Assembly (NCBI GenBank): GCA_028691315.1
Contig: JAQUZN010000003.1
Coordinates: 1-64,000 of the forward strand
Direction: 5' to 3'
DNA: 64,000 nucleotides
DNA from: Candidatus Izemoplasmatales bacterium
Lineage (GTDB): Bacteria; Bacillota_I; Bacilli_A; Izemoplasmatales; Hujiaoplasmataceae
Shown: piece after piece, positions 35,099 through 44,102 of the stretch
Numbering within the stretch: the stretch's first letter is position 1
Layout of the letters: every line of letters begins with the position of its first letter
The notes under the pieces: generated by a model
Databases searched by the model: none
Told to the model about the DNA's origin: nothing
The model's input: only the letters and a program-made list of their open reading frames with translations
Made by a program: the position numbers and the translations under genes

Positions 35099-36913
35099 AT
35101 TATATAGAATTTTAAATGAATACGGAATCAGTGTAACTTCTTTTCCTAATAATTGTTTTTTGTTTTCAAATAAGTCCAATACATTTTTTTTTCGAATAAC
35201 TGCAGGAACCTTTTCATCAACTGTATAATTATTATTATTTATAAAAACAGTCATATGGTCTTTTTGATATATTAAGACATTATTATCGGCTTTATGCCAA
35301 AATAATTCAACACTTGAAAAGTCAGGATATTCTTTTCTTAATTCAATCATTTTTTTAAAGAATGAATATAACGCTTTATCTTGTAGGGTGTCATTCCATA
35401 TCATACATCTTCTAGAGTCGGGGTCTTCTTTTCCTTCTAGACCAATTTCATCACCATAATAAATTGCCGGTGCACCAGGAAATGTAAAAATAAACAAGTA
35501 ACACAATTTAACAATTTCAGTGTTATTTTCAACTCTTGTTTTGATTCTCATTGTGTCGTGAGAATCAACTAGGTTAAACATATTTATCGATACCGTTTTT
35601 GGATATTGTAGTAATAGTTTATTAATTTTATACATGAAACTTGGTGCAGATAATTTTTGTGAAATCTTCTTAATTCCAAAAAATTGCCAAATTGGATATG
35701 CAATCTCATAATTCATTACAGCATCAAACTGATCTCCTCTTAACCATGGAGTTGAGTCATCCCAATTTTCACCTAAAATATAAACATCTTCTTTGATGCT
35801 TCTTACTCGTTCTTTAAACTTTCGCCAAAACGCATGACTTACTTCATTAGATACATCAAGTCTCCATCCATCGATGTCATATTTTTCTACCCAGTAAGCA
35901 GCTACATTTAGTAAATACTCTTCCATGATAGGGGCACTTGTGTTTAATTTTGGCATATGTGGAGTAAAACCAAAAGCACGATATTTTGGCTTCAAATTAT
36001 GATGTTTAGGCCTTCCATTTTCATCTAACTCAAAGTCAATAAAATCTTCATCTTCGATAAAAAAGCAATTCCAATATTTAGAGTTTTTCTTGTTTTTGAT
36101 TACATCTTGGAAGAATGGATGCTTAAAGCCACAATGGTTGAATACGGCATCGAGCATTACTTTAATCCCAGACGCATGACACGAATCTACTAGCAGTTTA
36201 AAATCATCATTTGTCCCAAAGGTTGGGTCTATTTGAAAATAGTCTTCCGTATCGTATTTATGTGCAGAATATGCCTTAAAGATTGGGGTAAAATAGATTC
36301 CTGTAATTCCTAATTCTTTTAGATAAGGAATTTTTTCTTTTACACCCAGTAAATCTCCACCAAAGAACATATGGTTTGATATGCCTTCTGTTACAGATCC
36401 AAAAGGAAGGAAGTTTCCTTGTCTGTTTTCACTTTTATTGAATCTCTCTGGAAAAATTTGGTACCAAATCATATTTTTAGACCATTTAGGTGAATCTATT
36501 AAATCTTCTTTATTTATGTATGGAAAGTTAAAATATCCAAATAAATCAAATAATATCGTTTCATCCTTAACCAAATCTATTTCCACTAAATTTCTGCACC
36601 CATAAAAATAGACATTAAGTTTGTCATAGATTAAAAATGCATATTTTGATCTTTTACTAGGAATGGTTACGTCAATTGTATAATAATCAAATAATTCTGT
36701 ATAATATGTTTTTCTCATCTCTTTATGAGGAAAAAGTTTTCCGCCCCAATGATAAACATTGTTTTCCATATACCATTCAAATGGATCTCCGATAATTAGT
36801 TTTACCATAGAAACATCATTTTTAGCTGTTTGTAATGTAATGGATAATGTATTTTCATCTAAAGCATATGCCATTTGGCTTTTTGGTAAGTGATTTATAG
36901 CTTCTAAAATCAT
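35093..36913 (-). CDS. Cytosolic neopullulanase/cyclomaltodextrinase-type alpha-glycosidase (GH13_20-like), copy 1
   Basis: 606 residues with no signal peptide. An N-terminal CBM34-like domain (about 1-125) leads to the GH13 barrel: MIWYQIFPERFN, GIYFTPIF, DAVFNHCG, GWRLDVSNEV (nucleophile Asp), YILGENWD (acid/base Glu) and LVDSHDT (third catalytic Asp). The MPKLN motif is the region V of the neopullulanase/cyclomaltodextrinase/maltogenic amylase subfamily. It should degrade imported maltodextrins or cyclodextrins in the cytosol. It lies on the minus strand, facing the replication fork, with its own promoter. Confidence 0.93.
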   Translation of the reverse strand: MILEAINHLPKSQMAYALDENTLSITLQTAKNDVSMVKLIIGDPFEWYMENNVYHWGGKLFPHKEMRKTYYTELFDYYTIDVTIPSKRSKYAFLIYDKLNVYFYGCRNLVEIDLVKDETILFDLFGYFNFPYINKEDLIDSPKWSKNMIWYQIFPERFNKSENRQGNFLPFGSVTEGISNHMFFGGDLLGVKEKIPYLKELGITGIYFTPIFKAYSAHKYDTEDYFQIDPTFGTNDDFKLLVDSCHASGIKVMLDAVFNHCGFKHPFFQDVIKNKKNSKYWNCFFIEDEDFIDFELDENGRPKHHNLKPKYRAFGFTPHMPKLNTSAPIMEEYLLNVAAYWVEKYDIDGWRLDVSNEVSHAFWRKFKERVRSIKEDVYILGENWDDSTPWLRGDQFDAVMNYEIAYPIWQFFGIKKISQKLSAPSFMYKINKLLLQYPKTVSINMFNLVDSHDTMRIKTRVENNTEIVKLCYLFIFTFPGAPAIYYGDEIGLEGKEDPDSRRCMIWNDTLQDKALYSFFKKMIELRKEYPDFSSVELFWHKADNNVLIYQKDHMTVFINNNNYTVDEKVPAVIRKKNVLDLFENKKQLLGKEVTLIPYSFKILYNK

Positions 36914-36944
36914 TCTTTTACTCCTTTAATATTCCGTTGTATAT

Positions 36945-36973
36945 ATTGTACTACGTTTTATTTCAATTATCAA
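36945..36973 (-). promoter_or_regulatory. Promoter of the copy 1 neopullulanase
   Basis: On the minus strand TTGATA (36973-36968), 17 bp, TACAAT (36950-36945), followed by AAGGAG before the ATG at 36913. Confidence 0.75.
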
Positions 36974-37031
36974 TCATTTAAATAAAAGAATGATACTGGA
37001 ATAGCTTACATCTTGTAATTCGTATATTTAT

Positions 37032-37061
37032 TTGGAGATAATGAAATATTTATTGTATAAT
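37032..37061 (+). promoter_or_regulatory. Promoter of the RDD-amylase-DUF1189 operon
   Basis: TTGGAG (37032-37037), 18 bp, TATAAT (37056-37061), about 50 bases before the TTG start of the RDD gene. Confidence 0.6.
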
Positions 37062-37111
37062 AGGGCAGTAACTGAAATTTCTATTATTTCATTAATCGAG
37101 GTGATCTACAT

Positions 37112-37606
37112 TTGAACAATTTTGAAAGAAGAATTCGCTCTTTTTCAATAGATATGTCATTTGCGACTATTTTATTTATATTGCTTGCGGTTTCATTTAA
37201 TACAATGGGAATTCAAGATAACCAATTAAAATTATTTTTATCCGCGACAATTGCATATTTTGGCGTACTCATTGTCCCTAATTTTTTTTCTAGAGGACAA
37301 TCATTTGGAAAAAGAACTCAAAAAATGAAAGTTGTATATAATGATTCTGAGAAGGTACCTTCCCTAATTATGTTAATTTTACGCGAAATTGTGAAAGGAC
37401 TTTTGTTGCTATCAACATTTGGATTCTACCTTGTCGTATGTGGAATTATGGTTAATTCTAGAAAAGATGGCAGAGGAATTCACGATTTAATATTTAAAAC
37501 AAAAGTCATTTGTATTACCAAATATGTTTCAGACAAAGAAGAAGGATATGTTTTAGGACAAGGCGAGTCAGTTAAAAAACATTTAGAGGGATCCTCTTAT
37601 GACTAA
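37112..37606 (+). CDS. RDD-family membrane protein
   Basis: 164 residues starting with TTG at 37112 (CGAGGTGAT site upstream). The N-terminal ERRIRSFSIDMSFATILF replaces the Arg-Asp-Asp signature of RDD proteins with R-S-I-D-M, a tolerated variant; FFSRGQSFGKRTQKMKVV and the C-terminal GRGIHDLIFKTKV are typical RDD features. Three to four TMs. Function is unknown in most species; some RDD proteins act in ion homeostasis. Its end overlaps the amylase gene by 8 bases. Confidence 0.85.
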   Translation: MNNFERRIRSFSIDMSFATILFILLAVSFNTMGIQDNQLKLFLSATIAYFGVLIVPNFFSRGQSFGKRTQKMKVVYNDSEKVPSLIMLILREIVKGLLLLSTFGFYLVVCGIMVNSRKDGRGIHDLIFKTKVICITKYVSDKEEGYVLGQGESVKKHLEGSSYD

Positions 37607-39200
37607 AAAACTCAGTTTTATTTTTCTGTTTGTTTTACTTGGATTTTTATTTGTTGCTTGTACACCGAAAACAGTGGATTTAAGTATAGCAAATCCAAAA
37701 AGCGATGTATATTATGAACTATTTGTTCGTAGTTTTGCAGATAGTGATGGCAATGGAATTGGTGATTTTAATGGGATTACTGAAAAACTATCATATTTTC
37801 AAGAAATAGGTGTTACTGGTTTGTGGTTAATGCCAATACAACCTGCCGGAAGTTATCATGGCTATGATGTAATGGATTATTATGATGTTAATGCTGATTA
37901 TGGGACAATGGCTGATTTTGAAAACCTAGTAAGTACTGCAGATTCCATGGGAATCAGAATCATGCTTGATATGGTATTTAATCATACATCTAATCAACAT
38001 CCTTGGTTTATAGCCGCTTTAAATGGCGACGAAAAATACCAAGACTATTATGATTTTATTAATTTTACGACGAATACATCTAAATTATTAGGCAGTTGGG
38101 GACAAACAATTTGGCACACTTCCAATAATCTTAAATATTGCGGATATTTTTCTTATACAATGCCAGATTTAAATTTCTATAGTGAAGCCGTTAAAGCAGA
38201 AATATTAAATATCACTAAATTTTGGATTGATAAAGGTGTTGGTGGGTTTAGACTAGATGCCGTGCATCATTATTTTGGAGAAAATGAATACATTAATGTT
38301 CAAACATCATATTTTGATAATATTGCATATTTAACCAATTACCAAAAAGCGGTTGAAGAGTATTCTCCTGATTTTTACATTACAGGAGAAGTTTATATTG
38401 AAGATTTATATCAAGTAGTTGGAAATTATTTTTCCAGTGTTGATTCTCCTATTGATTTTCCGGTAGCGACGAAAATCAGAACCGCAGTCGACAGTACATC
38501 TAATAGGACATATGTTTCTTCACTTGAAACAATTTATGATTATTATCGCCGCGTTAATTCTGATTTTATTAGTGCTCCCTTTATTGTTAACCACGATATG
38601 GATCGTTTAGCGTCTAATGTTTCTGGAAATATCGCTACTTTAAAATTATCATCGGAGATGCTTTTGACATTACCTGGTAACCCTATTATTTACTATGGAG
38701 AAGAGATAGGAATGTTTGGATATAAAGCTTCAGGTCCTGATATTTGGGACGAAACAAGAAGACTTCCTTTACTTTGGGGAGATGAATATACTACAGATTG
38801 GCTTGTTAGTTCGAACTTAGCTCTATCTAATTTGAATCTACAAAATGAAGCGGTTGTAAATGTAAACAATCAGCTTTTAGATAGCGATTCGCTGTTATCA
38901 ACCTATTCGGCAATGATTCATTTGCGCGAAAACAATATTGCCTTAATGTATGGGAATTCATTTACTGCTTATGAAGAGAATACATCCGCTTTACAAGGTT
39001 TTTATCGTGAATATCAATATGATAATGAACATCAAAAGATATTGGTTTTACATAACTTTTCAGATGTGGAAATTGATATGATTACGTATAATGGAAATAT
39101 TATCTATGCTAGTTCAGCAACTGATTTGTCCACTGTAACAAGTATTCCTGCAAGAGGAACAGTTGTGATTGATATCACTATAGGTGATAAAGATGCTTAA
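37599..39200 (+). CDS. Surface lipoprotein alpha-amylase-family enzyme (GH13)
   Basis: 533 residues. Lipobox LFVAC (Cys21) anchors it outside the membrane. The GH13 barrel has YYELFVRSFADSDGNGIGDF near the start, LMDM-type DMVFNHTS, GVGGFRLDAVHHYF (nucleophile Asp), ITGEVYIED (acid/base Glu) and VNHDMDR (third Asp). The C-terminus is a beta-sandwich (about 440-533). The start resembles oligo-1,6-glucosidase, trehalose synthase and amylase subfamilies, so the exact bond specificity is uncertain. Likely it degrades maltodextrins outside the cell. It is coupled to RDD upstream and DUF1189 downstream. Confidence 0.9.
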   Translation: MTKKLSFIFLFVLLGFLFVACTPKTVDLSIANPKSDVYYELFVRSFADSDGNGIGDFNGITEKLSYFQEIGVTGLWLMPIQPAGSYHGYDVMDYYDVNADYGTMADFENLVSTADSMGIRIMLDMVFNHTSNQHPWFIAALNGDEKYQDYYDFINFTTNTSKLLGSWGQTIWHTSNNLKYCGYFSYTMPDLNFYSEAVKAEILNITKFWIDKGVGGFRLDAVHHYFGENEYINVQTSYFDNIAYLTNYQKAVEEYSPDFYITGEVYIEDLYQVVGNYFSSVDSPIDFPVATKIRTAVDSTSNRTYVSSLETIYDYYRRVNSDFISAPFIVNHDMDRLASNVSGNIATLKLSSEMLLTLPGNPIIYYGEEIGMFGYKASGPDIWDETRRLPLLWGDEYTTDWLVSSNLALSNLNLQNEAVVNVNNQLLDSDSLLSTYSAMIHLRENNIALMYGNSFTAYEENTSALQGFYREYQYDNEHQKILVLHNFSDVEIDMITYNGNIIYASSATDLSTVTSIPARGTVVIDITIGDKDA

Positions 39201-40032
39201 ACTATTTGTTGGTGGATTTACACCTAGAGGTATATTTTCACAAAGGGATGTCTCTTTAAAAAAAGTTATTTTATATTTTATTTTTCTTGTTTTTGTTATT
39301 TCTTTTCCGTTAAACCTTCAAATTACACAATCTGGAGGCTGGGATTTATATAATTTTACAGCGGGAATTCAATCAAATAATCCGAGCTGGTTGCCATCAC
39401 AATTGCCAGATGATATTGAGATTAGTAGCGCTGGAATGACATTCACAAGCATCGAAGTCTCCACTTTTCAAACAACGAATGTAAATGATGAGATTTTGTA
39501 CATTGTATTTGCGCCTAGTACGTATTATGTTTATACTACATCTTTGGTATTTGAAGAACATTCGATTGTTTATTACAACGAGTTAGGGAATAAAGTGTTT
39601 AGTGTTGGATATAACAATATCAAAACACCAGTATATTTCAGCAATTTGAAATTAATGACAGATTCTGAAGCAATCGATTCATTTACAAGAATGATTAATG
39701 AGGCATTTAGTCCATATGCAGTATTTAAATCGATTTTTTTATATACCATAATCACATTCATGATGAACATTGTATTAGTCGTTGTTCTTAGTGCTATTTT
39801 TATCTTTATCAGAGTGAGATATCAAAAAGTAACAACTTTCTCGCAAAACATTAGAATTATTATTGCTTCAATGACGATTCCAAGTATGGTTGGATTTGTA
39901 GTTGGAATTATAGGTCTTGTGGAATTTAACGCTTTTTCAGTTGTTATCTTTCAGTTTATGACGCCTTTAATTGCATTATTTTCTATTTTTAAAGGAGCAG
40001 GCATTAAGGAAATTAGTAATAAATATTCATAA
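39193..40032 (+). CDS. DUF1189-like membrane protein
   Basis: About 279 residues from ATG at 39193, which has AGGTGAT before it (a GTG at 39184 is possible). TM1 near residues 25-45 follows a short cytoplasmic start, then an extracytoplasmic part of about 130 residues, then three or four TMs (about 175-275). The pattern of one N-terminal TM, an outside domain, and a C-terminal TM bundle is that of DUF1189 proteins of Firmicutes. Function unknown. It is last in the RDD-amylase operon; a terminator follows. Confidence 0.72.
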   Translation: MLKLFVGGFTPRGIFSQRDVSLKKVILYFIFLVFVISFPLNLQITQSGGWDLYNFTAGIQSNNPSWLPSQLPDDIEISSAGMTFTSIEVSTFQTTNVNDEILYIVFAPSTYYVYTTSLVFEEHSIVYYNELGNKVFSVGYNNIKTPVYFSNLKLMTDSEAIDSFTRMINEAFSPYAVFKSIFLYTIITFMMNIVLVVVLSAIFIFIRVRYQKVTTFSQNIRIIIASMTIPSMVGFVVGIIGLVEFNAFSVVIFQFMTPLIALFSIFKGAGIKEISNKYS

Positions 40033-40048
40033 ATATAATGAAATTTAT

Positions 40049-40086
40049 AAAAAAAAGAGGAATATTTCAATTTTCTCTTTTTTTTA
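40049..40086 (+). terminator. Terminator after the DUF1189 gene
   Basis: AAAAAAAAGAG (40049-40059) pairs with CTCTTTTTTTT (40075 onward), with a T-run on the plus strand, about 16 bases after the stop. Confidence 0.75.
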
Positions 40087-40156
40087 ATGCCAATTTCTTA
40101 TTTTTATTCACTCGTGAGCATAATTAAGCATCATATTCTCCTCATTAAAAAGATAA

Positions 40157-40165
40157 TGGTATAAT
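40157..40165 (+). promoter_or_regulatory. Extended -10 promoter of the heliorhodopsin gene
   Basis: TGG-TATAAT, an extended -10 element 33 bases before the ATG. No good -35. AGGGGGA is the ribosome site. Together with terminators on both sides it makes the gene a single-gene transcription unit. Confidence 0.6.
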
Positions 40166-40198
40166 AAAAGTAGATTTAATATATTTAGGGGGATAAAC

Positions 40199-40990
40199 AT
40201 GGATACAAAACTTATAAAATTACGCCGATTCAATATGATTATGGGCGGATTACACCTTTTACAAGGAATATTAATGCTATTTTTAGCTTCAACCGTGATT
40301 CAAAAACTTGGTGAATTTCAACCAATGATTACTCAAAACTTCTTGCAATATAATATGACTACACAATCTTTAGAGCTAGCAAGCAAAGAGTTGTTTCAAT
40401 TGCCGTTTGGCGTATTTGTCTCAATCTTTTTATTGCTTAGTGCAGGAGCTCATGCCCTAATCTCGATTCCAAACAAGTTAAACCAAATATACAATAGTGA
40501 CTTGCAAAAGGGTATTAACAAGTTTAGATGGTTTGAATATGCACTTAGTTCATCAGTAATGATTGTTTTAATTGCGACACTATTTGGAATTTATGATATC
40601 GCTTCTTTGGTTTTAATCTTCGTAGTGAACGCAAGTATGAATTTATTCGGACTTGTGATGGAACAACTAAACGCTAAAAGAGCAAAAAGCGAAAAAATTA
40701 ACTGGGGACCATTTATTTGGGGAGCCTTTGCTGGAATCGCTCCTTGGGTTGCTATCTTGCTTTATATGTTTGGAAATGCTAATTTTGATCAAGTACCTTG
40801 GTTCGTTTGGGCTATTGTGGGTACTTACTTTGTCGCATTTAATACATTCCCAGTCAATATGATTCTTCAATATAAAAAAGTTAGAAAATGGAAAGACTAT
40901 TTATACGGAGAAAGAACTTACATTGTATTAAGTTTAGTGGCTAAATCAATTTTGGCATGGTTAGTTCTATTTGGAGCTATGCAACCATAA
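40199..40990 (+). CDS. Heliorhodopsin
   Basis: 263 residues, seven TMs (about 12-33, 68-90, 108-127, 133-155, 170-192, 197-222, 238-260). The sequence carries the heliorhodopsin hallmarks: FRWFEYALSSS in TM3 with the Schiff-base counterion E113, H19 and H85 in the first helices, NASMNLFG, WGPFIWGAFAGIAPW in TM5, FNTFPVNMILQYK and in TM7 SLVAKSILAW with retinal-binding K249 and S245 four residues before it. Heliorhodopsins bind retinal, have inverted topology and a slow photocycle; their role is unresolved. No retinal-synthesis gene is in the window. Confidence 0.95.
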   Translation: MDTKLIKLRRFNMIMGGLHLLQGILMLFLASTVIQKLGEFQPMITQNFLQYNMTTQSLELASKELFQLPFGVFVSIFLLLSAGAHALISIPNKLNQIYNSDLQKGINKFRWFEYALSSSVMIVLIATLFGIYDIASLVLIFVVNASMNLFGLVMEQLNAKRAKSEKINWGPFIWGAFAGIAPWVAILLYMFGNANFDQVPWFVWAIVGTYFVAFNTFPVNMILQYKKVRKWKDYLYGERTYIVLSLVAKSILAWLVLFGAMQP

Positions 40991-41011
40991 AACGTAAATT
41001 TTAAACATATT

Positions 41012-41042
41012 AAAAGAGGAATTTTTTGAATTCCTCTTTTTT
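41012..41042. terminator. Bidirectional terminator between heliorhodopsin and pullulanase genes
   Basis: AAAAGAGGAATT (41012-41023) pairs with AATTCCTCTTTT (41029-41040) around TTTTG; both genes converge here. Confidence 0.9.
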
Positions 41043-41060
41043 AAATATAAATATTTAACT

Positions 41061-43895
41061 TTAGAATCTCTTTCTAACAATGAAGAACCCCAAAATTGAA
41101 ATCATTCCAAATATCACGATGGAATAAGACAAAGAATTACATGCTCCAGATGAACAACCTGTGTCTGGAACAACAGGATCTGGCACAATAACATCTCCTT
41201 GGTAAAATACCAATGTTTCATTGCTCATTACGCCTGTTGCTTTTCCGTCATCTAATGTTTTGATAACAGTACCTTTTGTATATCCGCTTGCATCAGCAAT
41301 TAAATTCCATCCGCCAGCAGGCAAATTAACAATCGCAAAGTCGCCAGTATTATGAATCACAAGAATTTTATCAAATGAATCTCCGTTTGCATAACTAGAA
41401 ATTGTATATGCAATAACGGTTGAATCGTCGGTTTCTAAAAATTCAATAGAATCTAATACTTCCTCGGCGGTTGAAAGCCTAAAAGCAGGATGATCTAAAC
41501 GGAGTTGGATAATATCTTTATAATATTCAAAGACTTCCATATTTTTGTCTTGTGCTTTTAAATCCCATCTTAATTGATTTGTTGAGTCCGGAGAAGCATA
41601 TGAGTTTGAATCATACCCTGTTCCAACGGCAACTGGTTTTGAACGCATAAACTCAGCGCCAGCATGAATGAATGGGATTCCTTCCGCAAGTAAAATAATC
41701 GCGTTTGCTTGTTTTTGCATTTCAGGAATTAATGATCTTTGCGTAAATGAAGTAGAAAGCATGAGTTTATCGTATAAAGTATTATTATCATGAGCACTTA
41801 CATAGTTAATTACTTGACTAGGAGAAGTACCCCAAGACGTTTCATAAGATAAGAAACTAGAGTCAACTCCCGGAAATTCTACGCCACCAACGATTCCACT
41901 TTTAACTTGATTGATAATTCCTTCGGTTAATTTGTTTTGAACGAAACCACCTTGTAAAGCGTTGAAAACAGAACCTTTAACGCCATTTCTTATTTCATCA
42001 TTAAATGCCGCAATACCTGGCATATCGGATAAATTTACTTTATCTGCAGAAATAGTTGAATCAATTGTAGAACCCCCACCTGTCCAAGGTTCACCATAAA
42101 TGATAATTGTAGGATCAATTTCATGCAATATATCGGCAATCAAATTCATTGTTTCTGTATCATGCAAAGCCATTAAATCGAATCTAAAACCAGAAATATT
42201 ATATTCAGTTGCCCAGAATGAAACCGATTCAACCATAAATTTTTGCATCATATATCGTTCGGATGCTGTTTCGTTTCCCGTTCCAGAGCCATTGCTGAAA
42301 GAACCATCATCATTCATTCGGTAGTAATATCCAGGAAGAATTAGATTGAAGTTTGAATCGCCACTTTGACCAGTATGATTATATACAACATCCATGACAA
42401 TTCGCAAGTCATTATCGGTTAAAGTTTGAACTAATTGTTTGAATTCATTAATTCTAACAGAACCATCATAAGGATTCGTGGAGTAATAACCTTCAAGTGT
42501 ATTGTAATTTAAAGGCATATATCCCCAGTTAAACTGTGTATCTGAACCAGATTCATCTACAGCATTTCCGTAATCGAAGAATGGCAGAATTTGTACGTGG
42601 GTAACGCCAAGTTCGATAATGTGATCAATACCAGTTGTAACACCATCATAAGTTGTCCCTTGGACTGTAAATCCTAAGAATTTTCCACGATATGATTCAT
42701 ATTGACTGTCAACAACCCAACTTGAATGGCTTGTTAAGTCACGAACGTGTACTTCATAAATAACTGCATCTGTATAATTTAAGATTGTATCTGGGCGGTT
42801 GTTGTAAGTATAGCCTTCGGGATTCGTTTGTGAAAAGTCCACAACCATTCCTCTTACACCATTCACGCCAGTACTTTTTGCGTATGGATCAACAACTTCA
42901 TTTGTGTATATTCCGTTTGTAACACTATAGGTATAGTATTTACCATGCAAATTTGAATTAAAAGAAGCGACCCAGGTACCTTTTACATCTTTTGTCATTA
43001 CGACAGTCTCGGATGGAGTGTCGGTCGCGGTATCATCTTTGCTAATAAGAGAAGCGGGGGTTCCTGAATCATAAATATTTAAAGTTACATTTGATGAAAT
43101 CGGGGCCCATACTTTGAAAAGCGTGGTATTATCAATAATATTAGCTCCCAAATCATTTCCTGAATAGGCATAAGCAGCTTCAAACTCAGGTGTATCATAG
43201 ATGCCATCGAAAGTAACATTATAACTTTTCTCTTCTCCATTAAAAGTAACATATAAAGTATAGGTTTTACCTAAATCAACGCCACTTGTAGTCCTAATAA
43301 AACCAACTGCACCATTAATAGAAACTTCTGCATTAGTTAAAATATTGTTAATCTTTAATGAAATATTATCAATTGCGACAGCAGATGTTAAGGTAAAATT
43401 AATTTGAGAAGTGCTTGTGAAATAAGCGCTTTTTATTTTATCGGTATGATCGGGACCGTCAGGGTCATCAATCGAATACCCAATACGCTCATCACCTTCA
43501 ACAAAGTAGGCATTGACTATCCCATTTTCAGCAGATTCAGGTATCAAAATAAACCGATCTTTATCGACGTCTTTCTTCACCCAAGCCCCTTGTCTGAAAA
43601 TGACACCGACTTGCGTTACATCTGTAAAATATGAAGAATTTAGGTCAATTGTAATTGTGGCTCCATTTGCGTCGATAATCACTCCGGATTCGTCCGAATC
43701 AAAGTATAGAGCCTGTCCATCTTGTGTGCCGGCCCAAATCCAAAGATTCCACCCATCGCTGTAGTCGGCAGCATACCTGTAGTAGTGAACAATCAAGGTA
43801 TTTGGCGCTTCAACGGCTGCGTAAGTTTTTGGAACTGTAAGAATAAACATTGAAGATACTAGCAAAATAAAAATAATAAATATCTTTTTTAACAT
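41061..43895 (-). CDS. pulA: Secreted type I pullulanase with C-terminal wall/membrane anchor
   Basis: 944 residues from ATG at 43895, which has GGAGGGA before it and starts a clean signal peptide MLKKIFIIFILLVSS; an upstream ATG at 43931 is less likely. Domains: CBM41/PUD (about 27-145, NTLIVHYYRY), a second beta domain, CBM48 (about 235-330, TTLFKVWAPISSNV), then GH13_14 barrel with NWGYMP (pullulanase motif YNWGYxP), DVVYNHTG, GFRFDLMALHD (nucleophile Asp), YGEPW (acid/base Glu) and VSAHDNNTL. The C-terminus has VPDTGC, a TM and RKRF, a sorting-like tail. It debranches pullulan and starch outside the cell. Confidence 0.93.
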   Translation of the reverse strand: MLKKIFIIFILLVSSMFILTVPKTYAAVEAPNTLIVHYYRYAADYSDGWNLWIWAGTQDGQALYFDSDESGVIIDANGATITIDLNSSYFTDVTQVGVIFRQGAWVKKDVDKDRFILIPESAENGIVNAYFVEGDERIGYSIDDPDGPDHTDKIKSAYFTSTSQINFTLTSAVAIDNISLKINNILTNAEVSINGAVGFIRTTSGVDLGKTYTLYVTFNGEEKSYNVTFDGIYDTPEFEAAYAYSGNDLGANIIDNTTLFKVWAPISSNVTLNIYDSGTPASLISKDDTATDTPSETVVMTKDVKGTWVASFNSNLHGKYYTYSVTNGIYTNEVVDPYAKSTGVNGVRGMVVDFSQTNPEGYTYNNRPDTILNYTDAVIYEVHVRDLTSHSSWVVDSQYESYRGKFLGFTVQGTTYDGVTTGIDHIIELGVTHVQILPFFDYGNAVDESGSDTQFNWGYMPLNYNTLEGYYSTNPYDGSVRINEFKQLVQTLTDNDLRIVMDVVYNHTGQSGDSNFNLILPGYYYRMNDDGSFSNGSGTGNETASERYMMQKFMVESVSFWATEYNISGFRFDLMALHDTETMNLIADILHEIDPTIIIYGEPWTGGGSTIDSTISADKVNLSDMPGIAAFNDEIRNGVKGSVFNALQGGFVQNKLTEGIINQVKSGIVGGVEFPGVDSSFLSYETSWGTSPSQVINYVSAHDNNTLYDKLMLSTSFTQRSLIPEMQKQANAIILLAEGIPFIHAGAEFMRSKPVAVGTGYDSNSYASPDSTNQLRWDLKAQDKNMEVFEYYKDIIQLRLDHPAFRLSTAEEVLDSIEFLETDDSTVIAYTISSYANGDSFDKILVIHNTGDFAIVNLPAGGWNLIADASGYTKGTVIKTLDDGKATGVMSNETLVFYQGDVIVPDPVVPDTGCSSGACNSLSYSIVIFGMISILGFFIVRKRF

Positions 43896-43916
43896 ATTCT
43901 CCCTCCATTTGAAAGA

Positions 43917-43930
43917 ATTAAACGTTTTCA
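43917..43930 (-). promoter_or_regulatory. Candidate CcpA/LacI-type operator in the pullulanase leader
   Basis: Minus-strand TGAAAACGTTTAAT matches 12 of 14 positions of the cre consensus TGWAANCGNTNWCA. It lies 22 bases before the pulA start codon, where a repressor would block transcription. Confidence 0.45.
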
Positions 43931-43975
43931 TATATTATTTTAACACAAATTCATAGGTTTTCATATTCTTACGTA

Positions 43976-43989
43976 TGTAACCGATTACG
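43976..43989 (+). promoter_or_regulatory. Candidate cre/LacI-family operator between pulA and the CBM41 operon
   Basis: TGTAACCGATTACG matches 13 of 14 positions of the cre consensus and contains the near-palindrome GTAACCGATTAC with a central CG, the hallmark of LacI-family operators. Placed in the middle of the divergent region it could control both pulA and the maltodextrin operon. Confidence 0.6.
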
Positions 43990-44004
43990 TTTTAATGAAA
44001 AACT

Positions 44005-44040
44005 AAAACGCTTGCATTGTTTTTTGTACAGTAGTAAAAT
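44005..44040 (+). promoter_or_regulatory. Promoter of the CBM41-malEFG operon with overlapping operator half
   Basis: TTGCAT (44012-44017), 17 bp, TAAAAT (44035-44040). Overlapping the -35 is TAAAACGCTTGC (44005-44016), which fits 10 of 12 positions of a MalR-like GCAANCGNTTGC site. A bound repressor would occlude the polymerase. Confidence 0.7.
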
Positions 44041-44102
44041 AGATGTGAAATACTGCCCAAAGGTTCATATTTAGGGTAGAAATCAAATAATAGGAGGAAA
44101 AA

